NCBI GenBank assembly: GCA_016789705.1
Contig: JAEUQR010000167.1
Span: 1-50,933, forward strand
DNA from: Acidobacteriota bacterium
GTDB lineage: Bacteria; Acidobacteriota; Vicinamibacteria; Vicinamibacterales; UBA2999
Direction of reading: 5' to 3'
DNA: 50,933 nucleotides
Position 1 is the stretch's first letter. Every line of letters begins with the position of its first letter. Under the pieces are notes generated by a model. The model was not told where the DNA came from. It saw nothing but the letters and a program-made list of their open reading frames with translations, and made no database searches. This document shows, piece by piece, positions 8,517 to 18,264 of this stretch. Position numbers and translations under genes: made by a program.

Positions 8517-11500
8517 CTACTCCTTGGTGCCGGAGTAAAACCCTCCGGACAGGTAACGCTTCATCGCGTCGGATTCATTACGCGGCCGGATGCCGAGCGC
8601 CACCGGACGCCACACGCCCTGGGCCCCGATGCCGCCGGGTTCCGCTTTCGAGATCTTCACGAACGACTCGCGCGGCGCGCCGGTGGGACAGTGCACGTCG
8701 GGCAGGAAGCCCTTGCCGATGCCCTGGCCGAACATCTCCTTGCGCACGAGCGAATCGGTCATCCAGGTGGGTTTGAGCCAGCCGCGGGTGGCCGACTGGT
8801 GCGACCCGGAGCGGAACATCGCCTGGAACTTCGTGCGGGGGTTCTTGGCCAGGCCATCGGCCCGCGTCCTGGCGCCTTCGACCGACCCGGGCGTCGCGCC
8901 ATACATGTTGAACCACATGCGGGTGACGCCACGCGGCGTGCCCGGGTAGAAGCGGGCCCGGCACAGCAGCCGCGCGAACTCCATGTCCTTCGCGTTCTTC
9001 TGCCAGCCGCGGAACGGCCGGTCCTCGGGGTCCGGATCGATCCAGACGTAGTCGCCGTCCTGCACGCCGAGTTCTTTGGCGTCGCCCGGGTTGATGTCGA
9101 CGTACCCTTCGGTCACGAACGGACTCCGCTTGTCGCGCCGGTAGATGTCGCCGAACGGCCCGAAGAGCACGGCGTTCATGTCGGTGTCGATCGGCGTCGT
9201 GTGCGATCCGTGCCGGTATTTCGGTGTGTGGAAGATGAACTTGAAGCCGTCCTTCATCAGCGGGTGCTGGGTCTTCCGCGCCTCGGCCCAGGTCAGGACG
9301 ACGTTGCGCCCGCACCGCACCTCGCACGAGAGGTCGGTGCGCGCGACGCCGTAGTCTTCAGGGCCCTTCGGACGAATCGCCTCGTGCTTCGGTGCGACGA
9401 TGACGTTCGGCTCGTGGAACGTCGAGTCGATGGGTTCACGGTGCACCGGCAGGTTCTCGCCGGCTTCGATGAACTCGTCTTCTTCACGGTAGAACTCGAG
9501 CCGCCCGGTTTTCGTGTACCACGGCGTGGCGTCGGCCAGCTGGTCGTAGCCGACGACCTTGGGCGTCGTGCGGGAGTTCATGAGCGCCGGTATGCCGTTG
9601 CGCGCCTTCGCTTCGAGGTCGGTGAAGCGATACCCCCTGGTGTTGGTGGAATGGTCGAGGATGCGCTGCAGGTGCACATCGGTGCGGCCCTCGCGGACGA
9701 ATTTCCACATGTCGTTGAAGCGCTGGTCGCCGGTGAGTTCGGCCAGTTTCGAGGCGACGAGCGTCGTCACCTCGATGTCGCCCATGGTGTTGAAGATCCG
9801 CGGAATCGGCGTCCGCGGAAACACGACCAGGAAGGGGTTGGTCACCGACGCCGTCATGTCGGGGTGTTTGAGTTCGGCCCACGAATCGACGCCGAAGACG
9901 ACGTCGGCCCATTCACAGGAGCCGCTCCACCACCACTCGTGCACCGCAATCATCTCCATCCGCGGCAGCGCGTTGACGACGGTGTTGTAGTGCCACTTGA
10001 CGTTGCCGAGGATCGAATTCGCGTTGGCGAACCACATCACCTTGGTGGGCGTCGGCATGTGGGTGGACCCGGTGAGCAGCCGGTTGCCGACCCGCAGCGG
10101 ATGGTCTTCGTGGTTGTAGAAGTGCGCCGACTCGGCCCGCCAGTACTGGCGAGGCCGCGACGGCTTCGCGGGGTCGAGCTCGATGTCGAACGGGTTCTCG
10201 TTGATGTACTGCGGCGAGCCGTTGAAGAGCGCCGTGCGGTAATTGCCGGCGTACGACCCGACGTTGCCGCCGATCTTGCCGACGTTGCCGGTCAGGGCCG
10301 CCAGCAGGAAGACGTCGCGGTCCTTGTTGTCGCTGTTGAAGAACTGGTTCGGCCCCATGCCGAGCGCGAAGAGCGTGGTGCCCGGCTGCTTCGCGAAGTC
10401 GCGGGCCAGCTGCTCGACGGCGGCGGCCGGCGCCCAGGTGATTTCTTCGGTGGTCTTCGGATCGAAGTGGGCGGCGTACTCCTTCACCAGGTCGAACACC
10501 GTGCGGCAGCGCACGTTCGTGCCGTCCGCCAGCCGGACGGTCACGCTGCCCTCGAGCTGCGGATCGCCGACGGTCGACCGCTGCCCCACCTGGTCCCGGG
10601 TCAGCGCCTTCGGCTGCCCGGTCACGCGATCCCACCAGACGTAGTCGCCCCATTCGGCGCGCATGTCGGCCGTCACGGTCTGTTTCCGCTGCGCGGCCGC
10701 CGCCGGTTCACGTTCACCCGTCTTGCGGAGGTCGGCGGAGGTGAGCGTGGCGAGCTCGCCGCCGAACACCTCCTTCGCGCGCAGGCACTTGAGCGTGTCG
10801 GTGCGCACGAGCACCGGCAGGTCGGTCCAGCGTTTGAGGTAGTCGGCGTCGTACAGCTTGTCGCGCAGGATGACGTGGGAGAAACCCAGGGCCAGCGCCG
10901 ACGTCGTGCCCGGCCGCACCACCAGGGCCTGGTCGGCCTTGCTCGCGGTGGACGAGTACTCACAGGCGATGACGACGACCTTCGTGCCCTTGAGGCGAGC
11001 CTCGGTGAGCCAGTGGGCGTCGGGCATCTTCGTCGAGATCCAGTTCATGCCCCAGACCACGACGGTCCTGGCGTGTTCGACCGCGTTGAGGTCGAACTCC
11101 ACGGTCTGCTGCCCGGTGACCATCGGGTGCCCGGGCGGCAGGTCGGTGTGCCAGGAGTAGTTGTCGAAGCCACGCGAGCCGAGCGCACGGTCGGGGCCGA
11201 CCTTGCGCACGTGCGCGTCGAGCAGCGCCAGTGTGTTGGCCATGCGGTACATCCCGAACACGCGGGTGATGCCGAGCAGCGGCATGCCGCCGCGCAGCTT
11301 GATCGTCTGCACACCGGCGCCCTGGGTGGCCTTGATGGTCTCTTCGTCGTAGTGCTGGGCGCGCAGGCGTGCCATGCCGGCCTCACCCGAATAGGTCTCG
11401 GCGATGTTCTTGAGGGCCTTGGCGACGATTGTCGCGGCCTCGTCGTGCGGCAGCCGCACCCACTCGTCGCGCGCCCGCTGGAAGTACTCCGCCGGCGCCC

Positions 11501-11954
11501 GGCCGTCCTCGCCGCGCGGGAAGCCCGCCTCGACCCAGCGCTTGAAGCCGGCCCGCACCATCGTCTGGTTGACCCGCCGATCGCCGTAGAAGCGCCGCGT
11601 CAGCGCCAGCCCTTTCTGGCACACGCGGGGGTCCCAGCGGTGAGTCGTTCCGTTGCCCGCAAGGTCGGTGGCTTCGCCGTAGCGCATGGTCGGCCCGATG
11701 CGGGTCACGACGCCCTGCCGCACGTAGGCGTTCAGGATGCAGTTGTGCGTGTCGTTCGGCGCGCACGTGAACGTGTATTTCGAGTCGTAGGCGAAGAGGT
11801 CACGGTAGGCCTGCTCCCAGCCGCGGTCCGGATAGGCGGCCAGCGGATTGGCGGGCGCCTGCAGCCCCCAGGCCCGTTCGGCCGACAAGGCGAAGCCGCC
11901 GAAGCCGGCCGCGGTCACGAGGTCGAGGAACTCGCGGCGAGTCGGGTATGTCAT
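8517..11954 (-). CDS. Extracytoplasmic NarG/NxrA-type molybdoenzyme alpha subunit
   Basis: This 1145-residue type II DMSO-reductase-family catalytic subunit has an N-terminal Tat motif (TRREFLDLV), so the enzyme should face the periplasm. The Mo ligand is Asp271 in [11 protein letters not shown], the counterpart of the NarG DLPP motif. The first Fe-S cluster site reads C64-x3-D68-x3-C72-x39-C112, an aspartate replacing one cysteine, which as I recall is a hallmark of NxrA of Nitrospira and anammox bacteria and some relatives. The family interconverts nitrate and nitrite; chlorate and selenate reductases are related. The gene overlaps the heptaheme cytochrome gene (ATGA) and is followed by beta, gamma and chaperone genes. 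Direction in vivo is unknown; co-control with nap and a hemerythrin favours nitrate reduction (inference). Confidence 0.88.
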   Translation of the reverse strand: MTYPTRREFLDLVTAAGFGGFALSAERAWGLQAPANPLAAYPDRGWEQAYRDLFAYDSKYTFTCAPNDTHNCILNAYVRQGVVTRIGPTMRYGEATDLAGNGTTHRWDPRVCQKGLALTRRFYGDRRVNQTMVRAGFKRWVEAGFPRGEDGRAPAEYFQRARDEWVRLPHDEAATIVAKALKNIAETYSGEAGMARLRAQHYDEETIKATQGAGVQTIKLRGGMPLLGITRVFGMYRMANTLALLDAHVRKVGPDRALGSRGFDNYSWHTDLPPGHPMVTGQQTVEFDLNAVEHARTVVVWGMNWISTKMPDAHWLTEARLKGTKVVVIACEYSSTASKADQALVVRPGTTSALALGFSHVILRDKLYDADYLKRWTDLPVLVRTDTLKCLRAKEVFGGELATLTSADLRKTGEREPAAAAQRKQTVTADMRAEWGDYVWWDRVTGQPKALTRDQVGQRSTVGDPQLEGSVTVRLADGTNVRCRTVFDLVKEYAAHFDPKTTEEITWAPAAAVEQLARDFAKQPGTTLFALGMGPNQFFNSDNKDRDVFLLAALTGNVGKIGGNVGSYAGNYRTALFNGSPQYINENPFDIELDPAKPSRPRQYWRAESAHFYNHEDHPLRVGNRLLTGSTHMPTPTKVMWFANANSILGNVKWHYNTVVNALPRMEMIAVHEWWWSGSCEWADVVFGVDSWAELKHPDMTASVTNPFLVVFPRTPIPRIFNTMGDIEVTTLVASKLAELTGDQRFNDMWKFVREGRTDVHLQRILDHSTNTRGYRFTDLEAKARNGIPALMNSRTTPKVVGYDQLADATPWYTKTGRLEFYREEDEFIEAGENLPVHREPIDSTFHEPNVIVAPKHEAIRPKGPEDYGVARTDLSCEVRCGRNVVLTWAEARKTQHPLMKDGFKFIFHTPKYRHGSHTTPIDTDMNAVLFGPFGDIYRRDKRSPFVTEGYVDINPGDAKELGVQDGDYVWIDPDPEDRPFRGWQKNAKDMEFARLLCRARFYPGTPRGVTRMWFNMYGATPGSVEGARTRADGLAKNPRTKFQAMFRSGSHQSATRGWLKPTWMTDSLVRKEMFGQGIGKGFLPDVHCPTGAPRESFVKISKAEPGGIGAQGVWRPVALGIRPRNESDAMKRYLSGGFYSGTKE

Positions 11955-13612
11955 GGCTGCACTCCCCAGGAACGGATGAACGTCACGACCGACTCGATGT
12001 CGGCGGGCGTCAGGGTCGGATGCGTCGGCGAGGATTCGGCGAACGCGACCATGCCGGTGCCGCGCCGTCCCCGCGTGATCGTGTCGACGAAGAACGTGTC
12101 GGTGGCCGCCGTCAGCAGCACAGGGTTGTTGAGGGCCGGAGCGTCGAGGCCTTCACCACGGGGGCCGTGGCATCCGGCACACGTGCGTTCGTACAGGACG
12201 GCACCGGCGGTGCGGTCACCCTGCACCCAGCGGGCCGGCTTCGTGTCAACCGACTCCGGGGTGCCGGCGAGCTGGCGGAGATACGCGACGATCGCCGGAA
12301 TGTCCTGCTCGCGGATGCCGGCGCTGCCATCGCCCCAGGCCCGCATCCGGCGGCCGGGCCGGCCTCGCCGGATGGTCTCGCTCACGAGCTGGTCGGGCGC
12401 GGCGGCGAGGAAGTCGGGATTGGCCACCGAGGGGAACGTGGCCACCCCGGCGGCGCGCAGGCCGAGACCGTCGCGGCCGTGACAGCCGGTGCAGAAGGCC
12501 CCGAAGAGCGTCGCGCCGTCCGAGGCGAACTCGCGTTCCGAGAAACGCGCGACGCGCATGCGATCACGCGGCAGGTAGCTGCCGGGCACGTCGCGGCGGC
12601 GCAGCGAGAGCGTGAACAGCGTCAGGTCGCTGACGTCGCGGTCGGTGAGCCGCAACGCCGGCATCTGCGAACCGACGACCACGGCCGCAGGCGTTCGCAC
12701 GTGCTGGTCGAACCAGTTGTCGAGCGTCCGCTCCCCCGGCACTTCGGTGAAGTCGGCGCGGCCGGGATCCTTCTCGCCGGCCCGCGTGAGATCGACGCCG
12801 TCGTCGCCGCCCACGCCGCTCAGTTTGTGGCACCCGAGACAACCCGACGACAGGAACGTGGCCTTCGCCGCGACGAGCGCCGGCATCGCCACCCGCGTCG
12901 AGAGATACCGCTCGACAACCGCACGGTCGGCGTCGGGCACGGGCCGCCAGGCCTGCAGCCACGGACGCGACGTCTCCTGTGCGGCGCGCGTGAGATGCGC
13001 TTCGTGCCAGTCGGCCCTGAACCCGGTGAGACCAACGCGGCTCAGGTCCGGCCCTTCGAGGCCGCCGCCGTCGGGCCGCAGCAGGCCGCCGCGACCATCC
13101 ACACGGTGGCAGGCGCGGCAGTCGAGCCGCTCGAACGTCGTCGCCCACTGGTCGAGCACGTCGCGCCGCGGCACACCGGCCGTGGCGTGGCAGGTGCCAC
13201 AGCCGGCCTCGGTGGACCGCACGGGCAACATCGGCTCCGGCCAGAAGTGCACGGTGCCGTGGGCATCGGCGGCAAGTGTGGCCCGGCCCTGGCCGCCGTG
13301 ACAGGCGGTGCAGCCGAACTCGCCCGGATCGTGCACGACGTTCGGGTGCGCGCTCTGCGCCGGCCCGGTGGCGCTCTGTTCGCCCGGCGCCATCGACACA
13401 TGACAGGACACGCATCGGTCGGCGACGCCGAGGGCGGGATTCACGACCTGGCGCAGGTGCACCGGCACCGGCTGGCCGTCGAGGCGCACCTCCGCCTGCA
13501 CCTGACGCCATTCGAGCAGCACGTGCTCGCGAACGGCCGCCGTCACGAGCAGCCCGAGCACGCCGAGACTCGAACCGAGCAGCAGCCACTTGTTGCGGTC
13601 GAGTGACGCCAT
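11951..13612 (-). CDS. Membrane-anchored heptaheme cytochrome c
   Basis: This 553-residue protein has an uncleaved N-terminal membrane segment ([19 protein letters not shown]) and seven CxxCH heme sites: CVSCH, CTACH, CGTCH, CRACH, CLGCH, CTGCH and CAGCH. The first four lie close together in the N-terminal half; the last three are in class I cytochrome c-like domains with downstream methionines as possible axial ligands. It starts 15 bp after cytochrome b, with GGAGG as ribosome site, and overlaps the alpha-subunit gene. It probably takes the place of cytochrome c1, wiring the Rieske/cytochrome b pair to the periplasmic Nar/Nxr-like enzyme. I do not recognise a named family for the whole protein. 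Confidence 0.85.
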   Translation of the reverse strand: MASLDRNKWLLLGSSLGVLGLLVTAAVREHVLLEWRQVQAEVRLDGQPVPVHLRQVVNPALGVADRCVSCHVSMAPGEQSATGPAQSAHPNVVHDPGEFGCTACHGGQGRATLAADAHGTVHFWPEPMLPVRSTEAGCGTCHATAGVPRRDVLDQWATTFERLDCRACHRVDGRGGLLRPDGGGLEGPDLSRVGLTGFRADWHEAHLTRAAQETSRPWLQAWRPVPDADRAVVERYLSTRVAMPALVAAKATFLSSGCLGCHKLSGVGGDDGVDLTRAGEKDPGRADFTEVPGERTLDNWFDQHVRTPAAVVVGSQMPALRLTDRDVSDLTLFTLSLRRRDVPGSYLPRDRMRVARFSEREFASDGATLFGAFCTGCHGRDGLGLRAAGVATFPSVANPDFLAAAPDQLVSETIRRGRPGRRMRAWGDGSAGIREQDIPAIVAYLRQLAGTPESVDTKPARWVQGDRTAGAVLYERTCAGCHGPRGEGLDAPALNNPVLLTAATDTFFVDTITRGRRGTGMVAFAESSPTHPTLTPADIESVVTFIRSWGVQP

Positions 13613-13627
13613 CGTCGCCTCCGGCCC

Positions 13628-15169
13628 TCAATGCACCGGCCAGTCGGCCGGTGACCAGAAGAAGTGCCAGTTCGGGCCGCGGAAGTACGTGCCCACGACC
13701 GTCAGCACGAGGAACCCGCCGAGGAAACAGGTGAAGAGCCCGAGCGCGCCGGCGCGTGTCGAGTTGAAGCGGCGCACGAGCCACAGCGAATACGCGGCGT
13801 AGATGGCGGTGAGCACCGTCCCCGGATTCACCGCCGTGATGACCAGCTGCGGAATGCCCGGGAACCACTCCCGCAGCCAGCCGAAGCGGATGATAAACGC
13901 CTCGACGCCGACCGCCGCCGCCAGGCCGAGCACCGCGGCCCGCCGCACGAGCGGCCAGCCGCCGGGACCGCCGAACCATTCCCCGGTGCCGGCCTCTTCG
14001 CGGTCGAGGAACGGAATCAGGCCGAGGCCGATGAGCACGACCGCGGGAATGCCGATGCCGCCCATGAACGCTGAGAACGCGACGAGTTCCTGCAGGCCGA
14101 GGAAGTACCACGGCGCCTTGGCGGGATTCTCGGGCACGAGCGGGTTGGCGACTTCCTTGAGGGGCGCATCCGACACGATCGCCAGTGCCGTGCAGACGAA
14201 CACCGTCAGCATGAACACGGCGAGTTCGGCGTAGAAGAGGTGCGGCATCGACGGCACGGTGTGCTCGGGCCCGCGGCCGACGGCCGGCGACCGTCCGCGC
14301 ACGATGGCCGCCAGGTGATACGTCTTCTGCGGCGCGTCGGTGAAGAGCGGGTGGGCGCCGGCGTCCGGGGCGAGCCGGCGATCGACATCCGCCGGCTTCG
14401 CGAGGCCGCCGTCCTTCCGGATCCGCCAGAAGTGGACGGCCATCAGCGCCGCGGCCACGAGCGGCAGCAGCATGACGTGCAGCAGGTAGAAGCGGATGAG
14501 CGCCTCTTCGCCCACGGTGTCGGAGCCGAGCAGCAGCAGGCGCTGCAGCCCGCCCGGATCGAACGTCTCGGTGATGCCGAGCGCGTCGGTGACTTCACGC
14601 GGCGACTGCGCGATGTTGGCGCCGATGGTGATCGCCCAGTAGGCCAGCTGATCCCACGGGAGCAGGTAGCCCGTGAACGACAGCCCCAGCGTGACGGCCA
14701 GCAGGGCCATGCCGATGAGCCAGTTGAACTCGCGCGGCGCCCGGTAGGCCGCCGTGTAGAACGCCCGGGCCATGTGCAGGATGACGGTGACGACCATGGC
14801 GTTGGCCGCCCAGCGGTGGATGTTGCGGATGAAGCGGCCCGTGGGCACCACGAAGTGGATGTCCTTCATGGAGAGGTAGGCGGCCTCGGGATAGGGCTTG
14901 TAGTAGAACATCAGCAACACGCCCGTGATGAGCGTGATGAAGAAGGCGGCGAGCGTGGCGATGCCGAGGCCGGCCGTCGTGGCCCACCGCAGGCTCCACC
15001 GGTGCGTGCGCACCGAGTGCAGGTGCAGGAAGACGTTGCCGAAGACGAACGTCGAGCGCGACCGATCGGTGCGCGGCGCACCGGTGCGGAACGCGGTAGC
15101 CGCCAGCCGGCCGGGCACCTGGCGGAGGTTGTCGCGGAACGTGCGCAGCGCGTCGTGTCCGGCGTTCAT
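13628..15169 (-). CDS. Cytochrome b of a bc-type quinol-oxidising complex (nar operon)
   Basis: This 513-residue integral membrane protein has both cytochrome b domains. The b-heme histidine pairs are visible in NIHRWAANAMVVTVILHMARAF and in the helix LLHVMLLPLVAAALMAVHFW. A PxWY-type Qo motif is present as KAPWYFLGLQE (PEWY variant). A four-helix N-terminal half is followed by further membrane helices with LIPFLDREEAG, and two extra C-terminal helices, more than the second cytochrome b of the window (349 residues). It starts with ATGA overlap after the Rieske gene. With Rieske and heptaheme cytochrome it would move electrons between quinol and periplasm, as the Rieske/cytochrome b pair in haloarchaeal periplasmic nar operons is thought to do. 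Confidence 0.9.
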   Translation of the reverse strand: MNAGHDALRTFRDNLRQVPGRLAATAFRTGAPRTDRSRSTFVFGNVFLHLHSVRTHRWSLRWATTAGLGIATLAAFFITLITGVLLMFYYKPYPEAAYLSMKDIHFVVPTGRFIRNIHRWAANAMVVTVILHMARAFYTAAYRAPREFNWLIGMALLAVTLGLSFTGYLLPWDQLAYWAITIGANIAQSPREVTDALGITETFDPGGLQRLLLLGSDTVGEEALIRFYLLHVMLLPLVAAALMAVHFWRIRKDGGLAKPADVDRRLAPDAGAHPLFTDAPQKTYHLAAIVRGRSPAVGRGPEHTVPSMPHLFYAELAVFMLTVFVCTALAIVSDAPLKEVANPLVPENPAKAPWYFLGLQELVAFSAFMGGIGIPAVVLIGLGLIPFLDREEAGTGEWFGGPGGWPLVRRAAVLGLAAAVGVEAFIIRFGWLREWFPGIPQLVITAVNPGTVLTAIYAAYSLWLVRRFNSTRAGALGLFTCFLGGFLVLTVVGTYFRGPNWHFFWSPADWPVH

Positions 15170-15651
15170 GCCTGCACCTTCGTGCCGGCCGGCACGCTGG
15201 TTTCCTCGTCGACGATGACGGCGTTGCCGTTGACGGTGACCTGGCGCCATGGCAGCGGCGCCGGTGCCGGACCACCGGTGACCGCGCCGTCGCTCGCGAA
15301 TTTCGAACCATGGCAGGGGCATTCGAACCCGCCCGCCGTGGCCTTGATGATGCAGCCGAGGTGCGTGCAGACGATCGAGATGGCGTGGATGCCCTCACCG
15401 TCACGGAAGAGGGCCACCGAACGCCCCGGCGGCACGAACGGCTCGCCGGCCGGCAGCGTCTCCGGGATGGTCACGCGAAACGTCTTCGAAGGCGACGGCA
15501 GCACGGCGGCGCGCGGCAGGCGCAGGGCGCCGAGCGTGGCCACGAGCAGCGCCGACGCCATCGACCAGAGCGACAGCAGTCCGAGCACGTCGCGTCTGGG
15601 CACGGCCTCGGGATCGAGGCGGGACTGCGCGGGTCGGGGTGACACGGTCAT
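15166..15651 (-). CDS. Rieske 2Fe-2S protein (nar operon)
   Basis: This 161-residue protein has one N-terminal membrane segment (residues about 22-45, LGLLSLWSMASALLVATLGAL) followed by a Rieske fold. The 2Fe-2S ligands lie in CTHLGC and CPCHGS, the Cys-x-His pairs of high-potential bc1/b6f Rieske proteins. It would accept electrons from the Qo site of the cytochrome b encoded next. The ATG overlaps the upstream oxidoreductase stop (ATGA) and its own stop overlaps the cytochrome b start, so all three genes are translationally coupled. Confidence 0.92.
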   Translation of the reverse strand: MTVSPRPAQSRLDPEAVPRRDVLGLLSLWSMASALLVATLGALRLPRAAVLPSPSKTFRVTIPETLPAGEPFVPPGRSVALFRDGEGIHAISIVCTHLGCIIKATAGGFECPCHGSKFASDGAVTGGPAPAPLPWRQVTVNGNAVIVDEETSVPAGTKVQA

Positions 15652-17579
15652 GAGACCCTCCAGCTGGTGCTGAACGACACGCGTTCCATGGCGATGGCAT
15701 CGGCCGGGCAGCGCATGACACAGAGCGCGCAGCGGATGCAGCGGTCTTCGTCCTTGAGGATGGCCGAGTGGGCACGTCTGTCAGCGCCCTCGCCGATCCC
15801 ATGCGCGATGGCCGCATCGAGGTCGCTCGACGCCACCAGACCATCGAGGCCGACGAGCTTGAGGCAGCCGGTCGGACAGACATCGGCGCAGCCGCCGCAG
15901 AGCACGCAGCGGGCGCCATCGAAGATCGGGGTCACGCCGCAGTCGAGGCAGCGGCTGGCTTCGCGCACGGCCTGCGCGGCATCGAAGCCGAGCTCCACCG
16001 GCACGTCCGGGTGGGTCAGCCGTTCGGCCGGCTCGCGGGTCGGCACGGCCTGCCGGCGGATCGACTCGTAGCCGCGCTCGCGCTGATACCCCGGCTGCGG
16101 CAGGTGCATCGTGACCGCCGATGCGTGCAGGGCGCGGCCAGTGACGTAGGTGTAGACCGCCCGGGCCGCCGCCTTCCCCGACGCCACCGCGTCGATGAGG
16201 AGCCGCGTGCCGTGCGCCAGATCGCCGGCCACGAACACGCCGGCGGCCGTCGTGGCCAGCGTGGCCGGATCGATGCGCGGCCAGCCCGGACGCGCCATGT
16301 CGATGTCGGCGCCGCCGTCGGCGAGGAACGCGAGCTGCGGCGTCTGCCCCACGGCCAGCAGCACCGTGTCGCAGGTCAGCGTCTCGCGCACCGCGTCGTC
16401 GAACTGCGGTGAGAACTTGCGGGCCGCGTCGTAGACGCGCAGGCAGCGGCGCACCGTGACGCCGGTGACGCGTCCTGCCTCGTCGCGCACGATCTCGAGC
16501 GGCCCCCAGCCGTTCAGGCGCTCCACGCCTTCCTCGTCTCCTTCGACGATCTCGACCGTGTCGGCCGGCATATCCTCGAGCCCTTCGAGGGACACGAGGC
16601 GCACGCGCGAGGTGCCGGGCAGCCGCGCCGCCGTGCGCGCGGTGTCGTAGGCGATCTGACGGACCACCGACCGCGCCACGTCGTAGGCGACGTTGCCGCC
16701 GCCGATGACGACGACGTCGCGGCCGACGTCGAGCCGTTCGCCGAGCGCGGCCGCGCGCAGCATGTCGACGCCGCCGAAGACGCCCGGCCCCGTTTCACCG
16801 GGCAGCCCGATCGCCCGTGAGGCCTTGGCGCCGACGGCGATGACCACCGCCGCGTAGTCACGCCGCAGGTCGCTGAACGACACGTCGCGGCCGACGGTCA
16901 CGCCGCAGCGGATGTCGACACCGAGGGCGGCGATGACCGCCACTTCCTGTTCGATGAGGACACGCGGCAGCCGGTAGGCGGGCACACCAACCGCCAGCAT
17001 GCCGGCCGCCACCGGTTCGGTCTCGAACACGGTGGGCCGGAAGCCAAGCAGCGCCAGGTCGTGCGCGGCCGACAACCCGGCGGGGCCGGCGCCGATGATG
17101 GCCACCTTCTGGCCCGCGGCCGGCGGGACGGTGCCGTCCATGCGCGCGCGCAGCAGGGCTGCCATCTCCTCGGCGTCCGCCGCCACGCGCGGCACGAACT
17201 GCCGGGCCGACTCGAGCACCTGCTCGGCCGGCCGGGCTTCCGGGCCGTACAGGCCGCAGGCGAACATCTTCAGGGCGCGGATGGCGACGGGACGATCGAG
17301 GGCCACGAACCGGCCGTCGTCATCGACCCGCGGCACCTGGCCGCGCCGGCAGGCGGCCTCGCACGGCGCGCCGCAGATCCGCCCGCAGATCGACGCGAAC
17401 GGATTCGGGCCGCGGGCAATCAGGTAGGCATCCTCGAAGCGGCCCTCGGCAATCGCCCGCACGTAGCCGCGGGCGTCGGTGTGCACCGGGCAGGCGCGCT
17501 GGCAGGCCACGAGACCCGCGTGATACCCGTCGCCGGGCACCTCCACGTGCAGAAGCGGTGTGTGCGATGCCGTGTCCAC
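15648..17579 (-). CDS. GltD-like FAD/NAD(P) oxidoreductase with extra 4Fe-4S domains
   Basis: The protein of about 640 residues belongs to the glutamate synthase small-subunit/NAD(P)H-dependent oxidoreductase family. In order it has an N-terminal Fe-S region (CQRACPVHTDARGY and CGRICGAPCEAAC), an FAD site (VAIIGAGPAGLSAAHDL), an NAD(P) site (VVVIGGGNVAYDVARS), a second FAD motif (AAGVFVAGDLAHGTRLLIDA) and C-terminal ferredoxin clusters (CVLCGGCADVCPTGC, CIRCALCVMRCP). It may move electrons between NAD(P)H and the quinone/cytochrome b module. Start: ATGs at 17639 and 17627 lie within the Crp/Fnr box; with a predicted transcript start at 17591, GTG at 17579, preceded by GAGGG with a 5-base spacer, is my choice, with GTG 17582 as alternative. 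This is the first gene of the nar operon. Confidence 0.8.
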   Translation of the reverse strand: MDTASHTPLLHVEVPGDGYHAGLVACQRACPVHTDARGYVRAIAEGRFEDAYLIARGPNPFASICGRICGAPCEAACRRGQVPRVDDDGRFVALDRPVAIRALKMFACGLYGPEARPAEQVLESARQFVPRVAADAEEMAALLRARMDGTVPPAAGQKVAIIGAGPAGLSAAHDLALLGFRPTVFETEPVAAGMLAVGVPAYRLPRVLIEQEVAVIAALGVDIRCGVTVGRDVSFSDLRRDYAAVVIAVGAKASRAIGLPGETGPGVFGGVDMLRAAALGERLDVGRDVVVIGGGNVAYDVARSVVRQIAYDTARTAARLPGTSRVRLVSLEGLEDMPADTVEIVEGDEEGVERLNGWGPLEIVRDEAGRVTGVTVRRCLRVYDAARKFSPQFDDAVRETLTCDTVLLAVGQTPQLAFLADGGADIDMARPGWPRIDPATLATTAAGVFVAGDLAHGTRLLIDAVASGKAAARAVYTYVTGRALHASAVTMHLPQPGYQRERGYESIRRQAVPTREPAERLTHPDVPVELGFDAAQAVREASRCLDCGVTPIFDGARCVLCGGCADVCPTGCLKLVGLDGLVASSDLDAAIAHGIGEGADRRAHSAILKDEDRCIRCALCVMRCPADAIAMERVSFSTSWRVS

Positions 17580-17624
17580 CACAACCCTCGTGGGCGGATA
17601 TTCCGCCCGCACGCGGCGGCGCGC

Positions 17625-17640
17625 CATGATGGTCGTCATA
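17625..17640. promoter_or_regulatory. Shared divergent Crp/Fnr-type palindrome
   Basis: CATGATGGTCGTCATA, centre 17632.5. On the plus strand TACACT at 17662-17667 gives a -10 for a start at 17674, 27 bases before the hemerythrin ATG, which has a GGGGTGG ribosome site. On the minus strand GAATAT at 17603-17598 gives a -10 for a start at 17591, 12 bases before the GTG at 17579. Both predicted starts are 41.5 bp from the centre, so one box could drive the nar operon and the hemerythrin-crp pair. Confidence 0.75.
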
Positions 17641-17700
17641 TCCAGCGGCAGGCGCGTTCCTTACACTGCGCCTCGTCACGTCGGCGGGGTGGAACGAGCG

Positions 17701-18240
17701 ATGACCAACCATGGCCTGGACGCCGCGAGGGATCGGGACCTGCACCTCGTCCCGCTGGATGCGCTCTGTGATCAGCTCGTCGCCGGCCCGCATGCCGTCG
17801 CCCGCGCGGCGATTGTCGCGCTGCGCGAGCTGGGCGCGCCGGTCGAGCTCGGCGACGACGCCACGGCCCGCGTCCGCGCCGCGCTCGAGGACCTCGACAC
17901 GCTGCTCGATGCGCACCTGCGCAAGGCGGAACATCTCGTGTTCCCTGCCGTCTCGGCGCTCGCCGACGCCGAGCGACGCGGCGGCGGCCGGCCGCCGTCG
18001 GCCTTCTCGACGCTGCTGCATCCGATCCGCGTGCTCGAAGCCGAGCACGTCCAGCTTGGCGGGGCCCTGCGCCGCCTCGACCGTTCGATCGCGGCCGTGA
18101 CGGGCGATCTGCGCACGACCAGCTGGTGGACGGCGATGCGGCGCGCCGCCGACGATTTCGCGGCGGCGCTGAGCCACGAGGTCCGCATCGAATCGCTCGT
18201 GCTGTTTCCGCGCGCTCTCGATCTCGACCGGCGGCTCTGA
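17701..18240 (+). CDS. Hemerythrin HHE-domain protein
   Basis: This 179-residue soluble cytoplasmic protein is built as a four-helix bundle with the di-iron ligand pattern of HHE hemerythrins: H31, H72 with E77 (AHLRKAEHLVFPAV), H107 with a nearby acidic pair (HPIRVLEAEH) and H159 with E164 (SHEVRIESLVLFP). It lacks the N-terminal DUF542 region of full Ric/YtfE repair proteins. Relatives bind O2 or NO or repair Fe-S centres after nitrosative stress. It is 24 bp upstream of the Crp/Fnr gene, probably in one transcript, and is read from the palindrome shared with the nar operon, which suggests a role in NO handling during nitrate or nitrite turnover. Confidence 0.8.
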   Translation: MTNHGLDAARDRDLHLVPLDALCDQLVAGPHAVARAAIVALRELGAPVELGDDATARVRAALEDLDTLLDAHLRKAEHLVFPAVSALADAERRGGGRPPSAFSTLLHPIRVLEAEHVQLGGALRRLDRSIAAVTGDLRTTSWWTAMRRAADDFAAALSHEVRIESLVLFPRALDLDRRL

Positions 18241-18264
18241 GCGAACCTCCGGTATCATGCCGCC

